In this document: positions 24,901 through 37,222 of the stretch, in pieces
How the letters are laid out: every line of letters starts with the position of its first letter
Numbering within the stretch: position 1 is the first letter of the stretch
NCBI GenBank assembly: GCA_005406025.1
Contig: BGZK01000526.1
Span: forward strand, 186,001 to 250,000
Reading direction: 5' to 3'
Origin: Eumeta japonica
Taxonomy: Eukaryota > Arthropoda > Insecta > Lepidoptera > Psychidae
DNA: 64,000 bases
Translations under genes and position numbers: made by a program
The notes under the pieces: model-generated
What the model was told of the DNA's origin: nothing
The model's input: only the letters and a program-made list of their open reading frames with translations
Database searches by the model: none

Positions 24901-25965
24901 ACCAGGATACGGTAAAAATATGGCGATTTATGCCTTATTATATTGCAACATGCCAGTACATGAAAACTTGAGTATTTCCCAATTAACTAGACTCGTGAAA
25001 TTTGGCAAGACGAAATGTCTTGCGAAACAAACATAAATAAAGAAAATAATATAAAATTAGACGATTTGTAATTATATAATATGAAAAAATATTATATTTT
25101 ATGATTACAAACTTATATTTGCAATAGCAAGTTCAATTTTGCGCCATGAAAACTAGAGATTTTCAAAAATTCGGATATTTTTAAGAAAATTCGAAATTTT
25201 TGAAAAAGCTAAGTTTTGAACTTCTGGGACCAAGCAATATCGCTATTGCAAACAGACAAAACCATCGAGCTTGTTGATGGATAAAATATCTACATAGATT
25301 AAATTTAACGAACCCTCAGGGAGCTCGCTCCCTGAAAACACTAGTGCTATGCTATGAAAAACCTGCCATGTTTTTTTTTTTTTAAGTTTATTTTACAGAG
25401 AGATGGGTACAGATCGTCACATGATACTTCTTTAAATACTGCCTCTGTTGCTTCACTGACACATCCAGGCTCGTTCATTTCGGGTGCTTAAAATTAATTA
25501 AAATACAGCAAATTGGTCGGAATAAGATTTTTTCGGTGCTCTATTGATACCTTTCTATCACACACATTAGCTCTGTAGGCTTCTTTCATTAATTAATTGT
25601 AGATTCTCAAACCACACCAACATACCACCTTTTTCTACTCGAGTCACTACATCTTTAAAACCACATAGTTCTCTCGCATGGCGAATATAAAGATTAAAAA
25701 TATCAAATAAATTATTGCGATCAACGCTGATATCTTTGAAACTGTTGATTTGAGGAACTTTGACCTTCAGACCTTTTTTGTAGAGCATGAAAATAGAAAA
25801 AAAAATCCTGTGTTATTTAATTTAAATGGAAAAACAACAAATGAATTGTGGCAAATCTTAATTTTAATATCAAGGGCTCTAATAGGCACCAAAACTTTTA
25901 TTTTTTAAATGTACTTTCAACTTTTCAACACTATTAGAAAATGAAAATTTTTTGGAGCACCCTAA
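21971..25965. other. Presumed intron, nothing certain
   Basis: GC-rich patches at 22940-23030 and 24235-24330. The latter has a near CTCF core, gccctctacc. The ORFs at 22817-23110, 23754-24196 and 24562-24915 are overlapping, opposite-strand and not protein-like. Confidence 0.4.
25567..25788 (-). other. Unrecognised 73-codon ORF in AT-rich DNA
   Basis: The frame reads PQINSFKDISVDRNNLFDIF and later GFKDVVTRVEKGGMLVWFEN. It has balanced amino-acid use for DNA this AT-rich, unlike neighbouring spurious frames. It could be a scrap of a transposable-element protein or retrocopy. I do not recognise it. Confidence 0.2.
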
Positions 25966-26070
25966 TATATGTATGTATGTATGCATGTATATATGTGTGT
26001 GTGCGTGCGTCGTGCGTCGTGCGTGCGTGCGTGCGTGCGTGCGTGCGGGCGTGTATTTATGTATGTATAA
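25966..26070. repeat. Compound GTAT / GCGT microsatellite
   Basis: tatgtatgtatg passes through gtgtgtgtgc into a long cgtg run interrupted by two cgtcgtg units, and back to tatgtatgtat. Confidence 0.95.
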
Positions 26071-27419
26071 GCATTAGCATCACTAACGTTTATTTAATAC
26101 AAATATGTGTCTGAGCATAGAGCGTCCCGATTGCCTAATCAGATTTTTACGTCGTTGCCGCTCGCGGTCCGCGGGTCACAACGTACGACCACTCACGACG
26201 CTGATCCGAGATCAAAGCGAGAAATGATTGCGCTATAAACGCCACGGGTACTAATAAAGTTGTTGGCCTACAACACGTCACTTCGAAATGCGCGGGCGCT
26301 TGCCGAGAAAGCTTCGAGAAAACTGTGTATTAACCATAGATTTCATGTTCTGCGGTATTAACTGTATGTGAGAGTGTACATATGCCAACTATAAACATTA
26401 TATTATAAAGAGGAAAACTAAATCTTACGTGTTGATATCTCTCATGTTTTAAACATTTCAAAAATATGTTAATTTATAAACATTTTGTAATTTATAAAAT
26501 ATCGTCTATAAAGTGTTATATCTATTGTTTCAAAAATATTAATCAGAATTTTTTAGTGCACAATATATAAAAATAATTAAAATATAAATCACCACAGAAA
26601 CTGTTCATATTTACACATTAAATACTAAAAGCTGACAAGTAGGTACAGAACTATACGAGAGGTGAGAAGCGGGCTTGAGGGGATAACGTGAGCCGCGGCC
26701 GCGGGCGTCGTCGGCGCGCGCTCGTCGTTCGCGCTGTTTCCTGCGGAACCCTCACATTTAATGCCTAATTGCGTGCCAGGATACTTCCGCTGTTTTAGTT
26801 CTGGCGTTAGTATATATTCGTCATTACACATTATTTATATTTATAAGCCGTTTGGAATTTTAGTAAGATTTCTTCAGTAATGATTGTAGTAGGTACATCA
26901 TGTTTTAAGAAAATTTGCGGCGAGTCAATCGGCGAGCAAGCACAGTAAAATTCATGTCTGGAAGAATTTGTGTGTCCTATATCCACAGACAGGTATGCAC
27001 AAATTATGATATCATACACGTCAGACATACTAACGTTAAATTTTAGTGAAATTGAATATATTGATAAAACTCATTGTATGAAATATAAGTTACAAATTCT
27101 GTCTCTCTATTTTTCTGTAAATCTTATAACGAGAATCCGATTTTAGTGACGTTTGGTATACTGATAGGAGACACCGCTGCGTGTAATATAACCTAGTGCA
27201 AGTCTATTTGTCTATATCATATCTTTTGATAATTAGGTATTATTGCTATAACCGGTTTTCATTCTATAGGAATCAAAAAATAGTTAATATTTTTATTTTT
27301 TTGTCAGACAATTTTGTATGCTCGCGTATGCTCGTTTTTTTTGAAGATGAGAGGATAGGAAGTTTTAAGAAGAAGTGACAGAGATGAGAAGGTCAAGGAA
27401 AAGAAAAGCGAGAATAAAG
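26071..27419. other. Presumed intron with GC patches
   Basis: Raised GC at 26140-26320 and 26690-26760; otherwise AT-rich. Nothing recognised. Confidence 0.4.
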
Positions 27420-27560
27420 CGATGGATAGTGAATCAGGAAAGCGAGATGCGAGGCCAAAAATGGGAACGGGATCAGGTTCATACTTGAAATCAAAGTTTT
27501 AACAAAAATCCACATCTCATTCAATATTCTCTATACAAACGGAGCCGCGGGCAAAAGATA
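27420..27560 (-). repeat. Hexamer-type repeat ending in CCGCGGCTCC
   Basis: On the minus strand it starts gcccgcggctccgtttgtat and passes into cctgatcccgttcccatttt, similar in build to 31200-31430. Confidence 0.5.
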
Positions 27561-28329
27561 GTCTATGATATAATTTACACAACCCTTTACGCTCAAAACG
27601 CGTTATTATCTCAGTAAAAGCCAATATAAATAATAACAAATTTATTATATTTATATAATAATTCATTTTCATTATCTATTATAATTATTTAACATATTTA
27701 ATAATTTATCGTAACTTGTAAAACATAAAGTTCCTTACATCATTACTTAAATCAAATTGATTTTAACGTTAAATCTGATCAAGTTTGTCGTCATCGCAAA
27801 GTAGGTTTTGCAATAAAAAACGATTCAATTTCGAAAACATTTCGACACATTTCGCCTCTTTCGTTCGGGGGGTTTTTATTAGCACAAACTAATTTGTAGC
27901 CGGATTCCGAGTCCAGGCCGTCGCTAATGGACAGACGGACTAAACCGATTAATTGAGCGATATATCGGACAGTCGGCCGCCGCGCGCGCCAAATCGTTGG
28001 CATTTTTGGGAGCTTTTTAGTCTACAATCGACGGCGGCGAGATTTCGAAACGACTGGCGCAGGTTTTATTCGTTGACGATACTCGTATAAATTAAACGCG
28101 CTCGATGCAACAACTATTAGCGTGTTAGATCTTTAGGCCAATAATACGTCTGTAAGTCTACGTGACAGCGAGTCGCTTTGAAATTACACACCGATCTTAA
28201 ATAGGGATGCGCTATTATTAATAATATTTGAATAATGTACAAATAATACAAATTTAATATCTTTACTATCCCACTTCTATTCATTAGAATACTATAGTTT
28301 CTTACGAGGTTTGGATGTTTTTATAGCAG

Positions 28330-28790
28330 GTTTAGAAACAAAGATCGGAATCGAAATCGAGACCGCCATTAGAAACGAGAACAGGATTTGAATCGGTATC
28401 TATAAAGGAACCAAAATCAGAATGAAAACGTGATTGAGAGCGGAATCGATATTGGAATCGGAATCGAGAAAAGAATCGGAATCGCTATCGACACCGAGTC
28501 CAAGATTGTGATCGAGAGCTGGACAAGGATTGTGATCGAAAACAGGATCAAGATCGTAAGCTGGATCGGGGTCTCATCGGGAACACCACCAACATCGAAA
28601 TCGTGAACGGAATATGAAACCAAATTAAAGGAAATCGGGATCGGGATCGAAAGCGATGCCACGTATAGACCTAGAGTGAGGGATCAGGAGCAGGGTCGGA
28701 GGTGAAACCGGGACAGGCATCGGGAGCAGGATCGGGATAGGAATAAGGAACAGGAACGGAATTGCGATCGACAGTGTTCTTAGTTTATCG
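28330..28790. repeat. Degenerate ATCGGA/ATCGGG hexamer array
   Basis: About 450 bases dominated by variants of gaatcg, gatcgg and ggaaca, for example ggaatcggaatcgagaa. Both minus-strand ORFs here are merely the translation of the array (repeats of S-I-P-I and L-I-P-I). Confidence 0.85.
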
Positions 28791-31197
28791 TTCCAAGGGG
28801 AAAATAGCCAATCTATCAATCAAATGATACACGATGATTATTATCCTAATTTATCTAATCGCTTTTTCAATCGCATAAGCAGAGCGAGCACTCGATCGCG
28901 CGGACGGTGACCGCCTCATAGCTTAAGGCTCCGCCTCGACCCGCGTCCGTCGGCACGTCCCGGCGAGGCGCGACTCCAGACATGGAGCCGACGCCCGAAA
29001 TAATTCCGAAATCGTCGCGGTGATCGATGGAAGTTTTTGTGCGGCGTCGCAGTCGCAGCTAATCCCGAGGTATTATAGGACGAGAGGCGGGACGTCTCCA
29101 GATTTTTGCGAGTGCTGCCCAGATGTTCATTGAGACGGCCTGGCTTAATTACGCGCGGCGACACGGAAACCTGGCTCGCTCGTCTCGTCGGGACGTCGGG
29201 CGGCGTCTTTGCGCCGGTAGAGGAAGCGCCTTCTTCTTACAGAGAAGGCTACCGTTTTAGGAAAACTAAAGAGGAAAAGATTTTTATTTTCTTTGTATCG
29301 TAGCACCTATACATAAAAATTCGAATACAAATCAATCCTATTCATAAGAAACCGCTTTATCTATATTGAAGATGAATTGATACCGTTAGAAAGATAAAAC
29401 TTAATGCTCCACATATGTTTAAATATAAATCGCAAATTTTAAAAAAAGAATCAAAGGAGAATGCCCAAGAATGGTACCAAAAAGTGTCATGTCAAGATCA
29501 AAACTATCAAAATAATTTCCTTAAATTAAATCACACAATAACCAAACGATGCAAAATTTGAACCGGGGATTTAATGTAATACTTTAAAAGTTGTTCCATT
29601 CAAACTTTTCAAAATGGCGGATGACAGTCTCACTGTAGTGGTGTTGGAACAATCAATTTATCAATCATTTAAGTAATATAAGAGTTCAAGCTTCTTAACT
29701 GATCACGGTTTGTACAATAACAAACGGACGAGAAAGTTGGTTACATGTATGACAATAAGTAAATTAGGTAACTTGTACACGCTGCCGAAATACCTATAGT
29801 TATAATGACACAGTGTGATTCAACTACCTCGTGGTCCCACTAGCGCCGCGCCCCAGTTCATAGCATTAAGTTCAATCAGTACCAATCACCTGCTTACTAA
29901 TTACAGACAGTGAATGTGCAAATCTATATTTGCATTTATTTTGCAGTGAATGCATAAAAATGCATTATGCAGGGTATATAGGTACACCTGAGTAGGTGTT
30001 TTAAACAGCTGCAGGACTGGAACAAAATAAGCCATAGCAGTAGAGACATCTTCGGACTATTAACTGCTGCGGCAAACATCTACGTACATTTTAGGTTATG
30101 TTCGATTTCTTAAATTACTCTAAAACCCGGAAACGAATTTTCAAAGACTAATGAGTGGGATAATAGGCTAGGTATAATCCACAAAAACTAAGAATTGTTT
30201 TGGCGTAACATGGTACGGGAGTCCTAGTTCCGTGGGCATTCTCCTATAAGCACTCGAAACCTACGAGCTTGCGTGAAACGATTAATGGATGTCATTGAAG
30301 CCAAAGAGATAAGTACAATGATCGTACCACGTGGAAATCTGTGGCCCCTACCTACCCCTCTGAGAATAACTTGAATTTATAATAATAATAATGGTTACGA
30401 TACAACCATAAAACTATACCTACGATACCTTTTAATACCAATTTTAATGCAATTTGTTTTATCTCCGTGATTTCTCGCTCGAGTGTAGAACTATATAAAT
30501 CGAATATATATATTCGATTTATATATATATATATATCAATTTGTATTTAGTATTCTACAGTTTTAAAAATAAATCCTTGATTATTTGAACTATTAATTAA
30601 AAGATCATTATAATACGATTGTCTACCATAAACCGGTCGTTTGTACAGCCGTAATGCGTTTGAGGTGTATTGCGATGAAAGAGCTTCTGCAGAATTACAA
30701 TGAAAACAGCTCTTTTATAAAGCTCCAATGAAATTTATAGGTTATTTTAGATGATTGAAACGGTTGGCGTCAGCTGTTATGAAACAGTCAAAATATTTGG
30801 ATTCAAATTGCCGGCCGTAATAAGGTACAGCACCGATAACGCAGTGTTTATGCGCGCTGCGAAGCGATAAATATAGTAACGCATGCGGCGACTACGCGGG
30901 CTATTTATTTTTGAACGGATGGCCGTGCGTCGCGCGTCGGTGCGGTGCCGTGCGATCGTGTTGCGAAACAGCCCAATAATATTACAGTATAGTAAATCAG
31001 GATATCCGATTAGTATCTGTTATAGACTGCTAAAGAATACTTTTCATCTTATTTTAACTTTATTTAATTCCATCACGCTGATAAGCCAGTAAAGATTAAC
31101 GTCTGCTGATACTACATTAACGTATTAAATATTAAAATTCTCGAAACTTCGAGCGAGATACAGAAATGATGCTCGTACAAAGTTACAGTTTTACTAG
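28791..31197. other. Presumed intron with a GC-rich patch
   Basis: 28870-29230 is GC-rich and free of named repeats. caaaatggcgg at 29610 matches a PHO/YY1 core. The remainder is AT-rich except for the palindrome at 30492 and a small GC patch at 30880-30970. Confidence 0.4.
30492..30525. repeat. 34-bp perfect palindrome in AT-rich DNA
   Basis: The sequence is its own reverse complement, centred on a TA run with aaatcgaata on one side and tattcgattt on the other. A further TA run follows to about 30536. Confidence 0.9.
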
Positions 31198-31430
31198 CTT
31201 TCCCCGCGGCTCCACCCGTGTGGAGATAGACTGAATTATTTCAGTTGTTGTATCGAGAATTAATCTCGACTATCATGCTCTTAATGTGGTTCTGTTTTCG
31301 ACCAGTTCTAGTGTCACCTCGGTTTACGCCCATCTCGTTTGCAATTCCAATCACGGTCCTGCTATTAATTTCGATCACGGTTTTGACTCCCTCTTCAATT
31401 CCAGATTTCGATACTACTCTCAATAACGAT
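31198..31430 (+). repeat. Hexamer-type repeat beginning CCCCGCGGCTCC
   Basis: ctttccccgcggctccaccc is followed by a pyrimidine-rich array (gcaattccaatcacggtcct, then attccagatttcgat). The ORFs in both strands are the repeat translated. The start motif is common in lepidopteran interspersed repeats. Confidence 0.55.
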
Positions 31431-31524
31431 AATCTCACCATTTGAAAAAAAATGATAACAAGTCTTTTATGCCGAACCATTTCCGTTTTCGCTAAGTAAC
31501 ATTAAACTATTTGCAATAGGTCTC

Positions 31525-31934
31525 GGCGTTGTGCCTGCACATAGGCCTCCTCAACTTCTTCTCTCTTCTATCGGCCGCCTGTAACGATAGCCTAGGATCA
31601 CCTTCAGCTCGTTCTCCCATCTTTGTACTTTGCGGCCTCGGCTCCTGGACGCCATCTCTTGGATACCACTGTTACTGCTTGTCTGTTCGAAACATATGCC
31701 CAGTTGGTCAACCCGTAAAAGGATATCTGTTAATTTTGTTTTGTTTCGAATCTCTGTACTCCTGACTTTGACTTTTATTTTAATCCTAGCGCACTTCTCA
31801 CCATGACTTTTTGGCATTTTGCAAGTTTGTCCCTGTGATTTAATCAGCGCCCGGGTTTTGCAACCATATATGATGGGAGAATACAAGTATCGAAAGTCTT
31901 TTTCAATCTTAATATCTAATTCCTTGCTTTTCAT
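31525..31934 (-). pseudogene. Non-LTR retrotransposon reverse transcriptase, C-terminal relic
   Basis: The minus-strand frame reads SPIIYGCKTRALIKSQ, then STEIRNKTKLTDILLRVDQL, then ASRSRGRKVQRWENELKVIL. These are the successive landmarks of the region after the reverse-transcriptase catalytic core in RTE/CR1-like LINEs (LLYGCETW, IRxKTKVTDI, SRGRPxxRWxDDL). The YADD catalytic box is not in this fragment, so it is 5'-truncated. Reading beyond the stop, ggaggcctatgtgcaggcac matches the usual LINE 3' segment. The next segment towards the ORF start is intron-like AT-rich DNA. Confidence 0.75.
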
Positions 31935-33699
31935 AATTTCTTTTCAAAGCTCAAATTTTTCAGCCTGTAGCAATTCTTTTGTCTACTCGAGAAAAAATAT
32001 TTAGAAAAGTAAGTGCAGTATGTGAAACTTTTTCAAATGTCTTTCAAAACCCGATTTTAATCAACTGATTTTATTACAAGTTATCTGAAAAGAAGAAACA
32101 TCTATAAAATAGTTTCTTTTCAACGATACCGTCTCGATAAATTAACAGAGTTTAATTAGTTTCATACAGTTAGACGAGTGTTTTCAAACTAAACCTGTCT
32201 ATATTTTCATGATGAGATGAATGAAGGCCACAATTTTCACAGTAACTCAAAATAATGTTTTGAAACAAACTTAGTTTCATGATTTAGTCGTTACAGTAGC
32301 GATCGAGTTCACATTTTAGGAAACATAAAGTGAATTAAATTATAATTAATTTCGTGAATTCTCACCTGACGATTTGTATACCAGTTATTTGAAAAACACC
32401 CTTCTTAAAATAAAAATGTTTCTAATGATTTTACCTGTTAACAGTCGGCGTAATTTTCGGAGGACAGAGCTAATAAATTTTGTTTTGTTTTATTTGAAAA
32501 CAATGGAATCGAATCACCGTTCGGTCTCAGAATGGAACGAATTGATTTAAGTTATACTTTTAAAACCGAAATAGAGACAAATTTTAGTAGTTTATGGCAG
32601 AATTATTACAATAATTAGCTAAAATTAACTAAAATACATTTCTTTTGTATTCATCCAGATAAATATAATGAATTAGCAAATAAGAAAATTTGGTAATGTC
32701 ATCTAAGGTTTCAAATCAATCATCAATCCATATTTAAATAACTTGAAAATTGCAATTTATTAAAACGACATCTATGTATGTATATATTTTAATATGTTGA
32801 CAAGCAGTTGGTGTTCAATTGCTTGTTAATATATTAGATAACACTGTTGTTAGTTTTAGTAATAAAAAGAAATATTTCATTATATTTAGCAAAACTCATG
32901 TAATTAATTCATTACTAAATTATTTTCAATGCTTCATAAGATCTCTATAAAAGTCGCAGATTCATAATGATTTGATTGTTTAATAACCAAAAAACTATAT
33001 ATATTTATATATAATGTCAAATACCCGCGAATTACGCATTTCATAACTATAATGATTAGCTAAAAGGTTCAGATAATCCAGTGTGTCGATAGGTGATTTG
33101 TGTAAAAACAAGGTCGAGTCTTGACATACTTATACCTCGTTATAAACTTACGTCAACTTCATATAAATCAGCAAACATAGAATAATATTAATACTTACAA
33201 AATAAAATTATCCGTACGGAAAATGCTTATAGTCGTATTAAATTTATATTTAAGTAATTTAAATTGTGAAATCAATGGTGGTAGCAATTGACGTCGAGGG
33301 TCTTTGAACTTGTGAAAGACCAACGCGGCACGAGGCGTATATTGAAGTTACTGCATTTTAGCGAATTTTATCAGAATTGCCAATAAAATATCCCCATATC
33401 CTATTTTAATAAGATAACCGACTCAATAGATATCACGAGCATTTTATAGAAATATTTCCCTGGAATTCCTAATATAGAAAATATTATGTACAAAATATAA
33501 TAATTGCAAGTGTGACCATTTAAAAAAAACATGCCTACGCACTCGAAGAAATCAATCAGGAATATTATCAACGCTTGAACTGCCTACCTAAGACGTTCCT
33601 AAATTACCCCGCAAACGTTTAAAGCTATGAATTGCCTGCGAACAATGAGATGCGTAGGTTCAACGCTCCCCGACCCTTCCTTCTTCTCCCCCGCATTCA

Positions 33700-33772
33700 C
33701 TATTTTCCGCCATTGCGACGCTTTCGTGACTAACCTCACAGCGGCAGAGTTTCATGCGTTGTACCGTACGCC
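33700..33772 (+). repeat. Dispersed repeat pair, copy 1
   Basis: gccattgcgacgctttcgtg then ctcacagcggcagagtttca matches 39292-39365 over roughly 70 bases with about ten differences. Confidence 0.75.
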
Positions 33773-35494
33773 TGCGGTATATAAATGAACACGCCGTATC
33801 AACGCTTCATTAATAATGTCAAGGCTCTAATTAATGAGAACAAGACAACCTAACCTCGGAACAGTTGCCGACCGCGTCCTCGGGCGGTGACGCGCGACGC
33901 CCGATTTATCGCGTCACGTGCGAATTACGTTTCACGGGAGCTGCCAGTGAAAGTGCTACATGAAATTTATTACGCGATAAAAGAGCTTACGGCTATTTTC
34001 AGAACGTGTACGCGGTAATACGAGACTGTTTATGCGTTTGTATATCAATGAAGACAAAATTGGTCGGAGTGCTGGAATATGGATCACTCCCTTATTATTA
34101 AATCTTTTCTTTTTAAGCTATTGCATAGCTTTTATCGCGGGCTTTGAGCGCGACGACCGAATCAAGAAATTCCGTAACGAACATAAAACCTAACACCCCC
34201 CCACTCCGCCTACCATGTAGCTCGGCCGAGCGTTCGCTTAACGTGTATGTATATGGTACGACTGTACGAAGCTCGCACGATCGAGATGAACTGCTCCGAA
34301 ATCGGACGAATACGTGAGCAGCTGTTTGTGAGAAAGGATATAGATGTATAGGTATCTATCATATCTTTATAATGCCACTCTCACCGCATGTGCTCCGTAA
34401 GTATACATGTAGGTATATATGTATACATAGGTGTACCTATGTACAGCAGTGAATAGCAGTTGCTGGTGAATAGCTATACGCGTAAAATTTGTGTATAAAG
34501 TGTTTTAAATATGAATAAACAAAGTGCATTTATTAATGAAGAAAGTGATGAAAAACTTGAATTAATATCAAAGAAAAAAAAAACACTGCATAAAAAATAA
34601 ATAATTATAAGTGCATAAGTTGATAAAAAATGTAATGCAATAGCTTTACCGCGGCAGTCCCCGAGTGCCACACGTTTTTCTTTTTTCACTTTTAATTTCG
34701 TGTAATAAAAATCACTTTACGTATTGACGCAGCCGAGGCAGCGCGGCAATTTTCGACACGGGAAAGTCAAGTTGAATCCAGGCTTGCGTCAGTTCATCAT
34801 TAGCATTATCATTGTCTGAACGGCCCGACAAGAAAGCCAGCAGCAGCGGGCCGTTGTCTAGTGATGTCGTCTTAGGACACCCGCGCCCTGGAATGGGACC
34901 CGGGACCCGGATTGTGCGAGTACAGCACGAGCCATTACTTACGAACTAAACGAGCTGTTGTCCCGAAGGGATTTTGTCAGAACGTCTCCTGACCGTGCAG
35001 TTGTTTCGACTATATTTTCAAATTCCTTCGACTTAATAATCGATTTTGTTAATAAAAATCTTATATGTGCCCTCTAAGAAATTGATTTTATGAGTTTTAA
35101 AATAAAAGAAAAGCAATTTTAATGAAACGTAAGGCGATATTCTTTGGTTTTATTAAATTCAAATAGAAAAATGGTATTATATTTAAACAGAATATAAAAT
35201 ATTTATTATAGACATGATAAAATAAGAATCATTTTAAGAAACATTTTAATTTAATTGCAATAAAATATTTAGTTACATTTATTTATAAACTCTTGCCTAT
35301 TCCTTAGAGAGTGCCTACTTTCTACCTATAAATTCCACGTGATATGATGTTTAAATAGGTACTTTGCTTTCTTCATTTGTCAAACATTTCTTGCAATTTT
35401 GGGGTTCCTCGATTAAAAAAAAACAAACATGATAATAAAATTAATAAGCCAATTAAGCCCCTCAATCTGAAATAAGGATTGTGGGAGGGGCTGG

Positions 35495-35562
35495 TTGTGA
35501 TGAGCGGGGTGAATGTGGAAGGGGATGCTTGTGATAAGTAGGATGAATGTGGGAGTGGATGC
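35495..35562. repeat. Two 34-bp tandem units
   Basis: ttgtgatgagcggggtgaat (35495) and ttgtgataagtaggatgaat (35529) begin adjacent 34-base units that end in ggatgc. About five differences. Confidence 0.85.
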
Positions 35563-35727
35563 TTTACCTGAATAGAACCAACATAGCAACAATATGTATA
35601 ATAAAAAAACTACTGAGGTGTCTTTGGGACATCCGGTTGGAACGAAGTTCCTTTCGCTATATATAAATATATTTTATGAATTGAATAATAACAATTAAAT
35701 TAATTAAATAAATTAAAAAAAAAAACA

Positions 35728-35806
35728 AATGCTAGGACAGATTCGCACCCGGGCACCCGGCGCGCGGGACGTAATATAAATTTTAAACAGCTAAGCTAAA
35801 TCGTAC
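35728..35806 (-). repeat. Possible degraded tRNA-like/SINE head
   Basis: On the minus strand tagcttagctgtttaa resembles an A box and gggtgcgaatctg a B box at about the right spacing, followed by an AT-rich tail. It is weak; chance or old decay is possible. Confidence 0.35.
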
Positions 35807-36960
35807 ATCTGATTCTCGGGCGAAAATAGTTGTGCTATACTTCAAACAAACATATAACAGTCAGCATTTTTCGATGCGGTCATACTTTTTTTCGTCTAGC
35901 TCCCATCCTCCGAGAGCTTGAGTGTAACCTGCGATAAGGAACATTGTTCCAAAAAACTGTACGCTATATAGTCGGAACAAGTTTTGACTAATTTTAAATT
36001 ACACTAACAAGCCACTGGACGAAATGCGAACAGCACCAATCTCACGTGCGCATCTCGCCGGTCCACTTCGAGATTATTCATCGCAATGTACCACAGTACA
36101 CGTAATAAATGATTATTATTATCATTATAAGTACGAAAATCATTTTCAAATGTGAGGAAACGATTACACGAACATGTAAGTTTTCGACAATACAATTGCT
36201 TCTAAAATATCGTTTTTCCACAAAACAATTTCCGAGACTACTTCTGTCGCTGTCGGAAATTATACACCTACTATTATTACTCCCTCGAATTAGTGAAACC
36301 CTTGTAGTGTCGCGGTGAGTACGGGACACAGAGGGTAGAAATTTAGTAATTTTAAAAGTGAATTTTAGTTAAAAGTGAATTTAAGAGTCGGTGAAAGAGG
36401 CCCTTAATATGAGAGAAATTGGAAGATACCTCTTCCTTTTTTTATTTTCTACAGAGCGTTGAAAACGAGTTAATAGAACTAACCGAAGGAAAAATATAAC
36501 TCAATAATATTTATTGACTATCTTTTGTAAAATATGAGAACATAATTGTAAAAATCCTTACTCGGCTACGGCCGTCGGGCGGTCTTGGCGCGGTCACGCT
36601 TTGAACATTAAGTCGGCACAGTTGGGCTGTCCACTGAATATTGTTATCGCTTCAAGTAATCCAAACGCTGCCTAATTTTCAAAGATTTTATTTTATTATA
36701 TTATTTTAAAGAGAGGCGATATTAATTTTTAATGCTGTACGTACTTATTGGAACTTATTTTTGTTAATGGTATACACAACAATCTTGGTGGAATTATCAA
36801 ACGAAATTCCCCTGCTTTTTTTCTAACACTCAAATATTTACTAAAGGACCATCAACAAAGAACAGACAACAAAGGACAAGACAAACGCAGACAATCGTAA
36901 GTAACTAATTGAAGATGCAAAGATTCATTATTTATATAAATACAATACAAACAAATTAAT

Positions 36961-37166
36961 ATACAATAATAATAATAATAATATCTTCGGACGTATATAC
37001 ACAGCACCATCTGGTCTCAAACTAAGCAACGAGGCTTGTACTATATGGGTTGTGACAGTTGATAAACATTACATCTAATAAATAAATGTTTGTCTTGTGC
37101 GGGAATCGAATCCACGACCCCAGCGCAACAGGTAGGATCACTACCACTGCGCCAATCAGGCAGTCC
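36961..37166 (-). mobile_element. tRNA-derived SINE with (ATT)n tail
   Basis: On the minus strand the head reads gactgcctgattggcgcagt followed by ggtagtg, an RNA polymerase III A box. About 35 bases on comes gtggattcgattcccgcac, a B box. A body of about 110 bases leads to a terminal run of att repeats at 36964-36983. Length about 205 bp. This architecture is standard for lepidopteran SINEs. It depends on LINE enzymes for movement. Confidence 0.88.
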
Positions 37167-37179
37167 TATATAAATAACA

Positions 37180-37222
37180 TGTCACATTAGTAACATTAAT
37201 AATAACATTAATAACATTAACG
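37180..37222. repeat. Imperfect AACATTAAT repeat
   Basis: gtaacattaataataacatt then aataacattaacga, a short low-complexity tandem run beside the SINE at 36961. Confidence 0.7.

Larger units (their letters stand above)
31935..36960. other. Presumed intron, mostly AT-rich
   Basis: 31940-33690 is strongly AT-rich with nothing recognised. GC patches occur at 33840-33960 and 34650-34930. ggttggaacgaagttccttt near 35637 is a short motif common in lepidopteran repeats. The repeat copy at 33700 and the tandem at 35495 are listed separately. Confidence 0.4.

Noticed and set aside
24562..24915. 117-codon ORF on the plus strand
   Set aside because: No recognisable motif; overlapped by an opposite-strand ORF, and composition matches random AT-rich DNA.
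25966..26070. CRISPR-like or regulatory array
   Set aside because: A simple compound microsatellite with no spacers.
28417..28819. Two ORFs with repeated S-I-P-I and L-I-P-I
   Set aside because: They are direct translations of the degenerate hexamer array.
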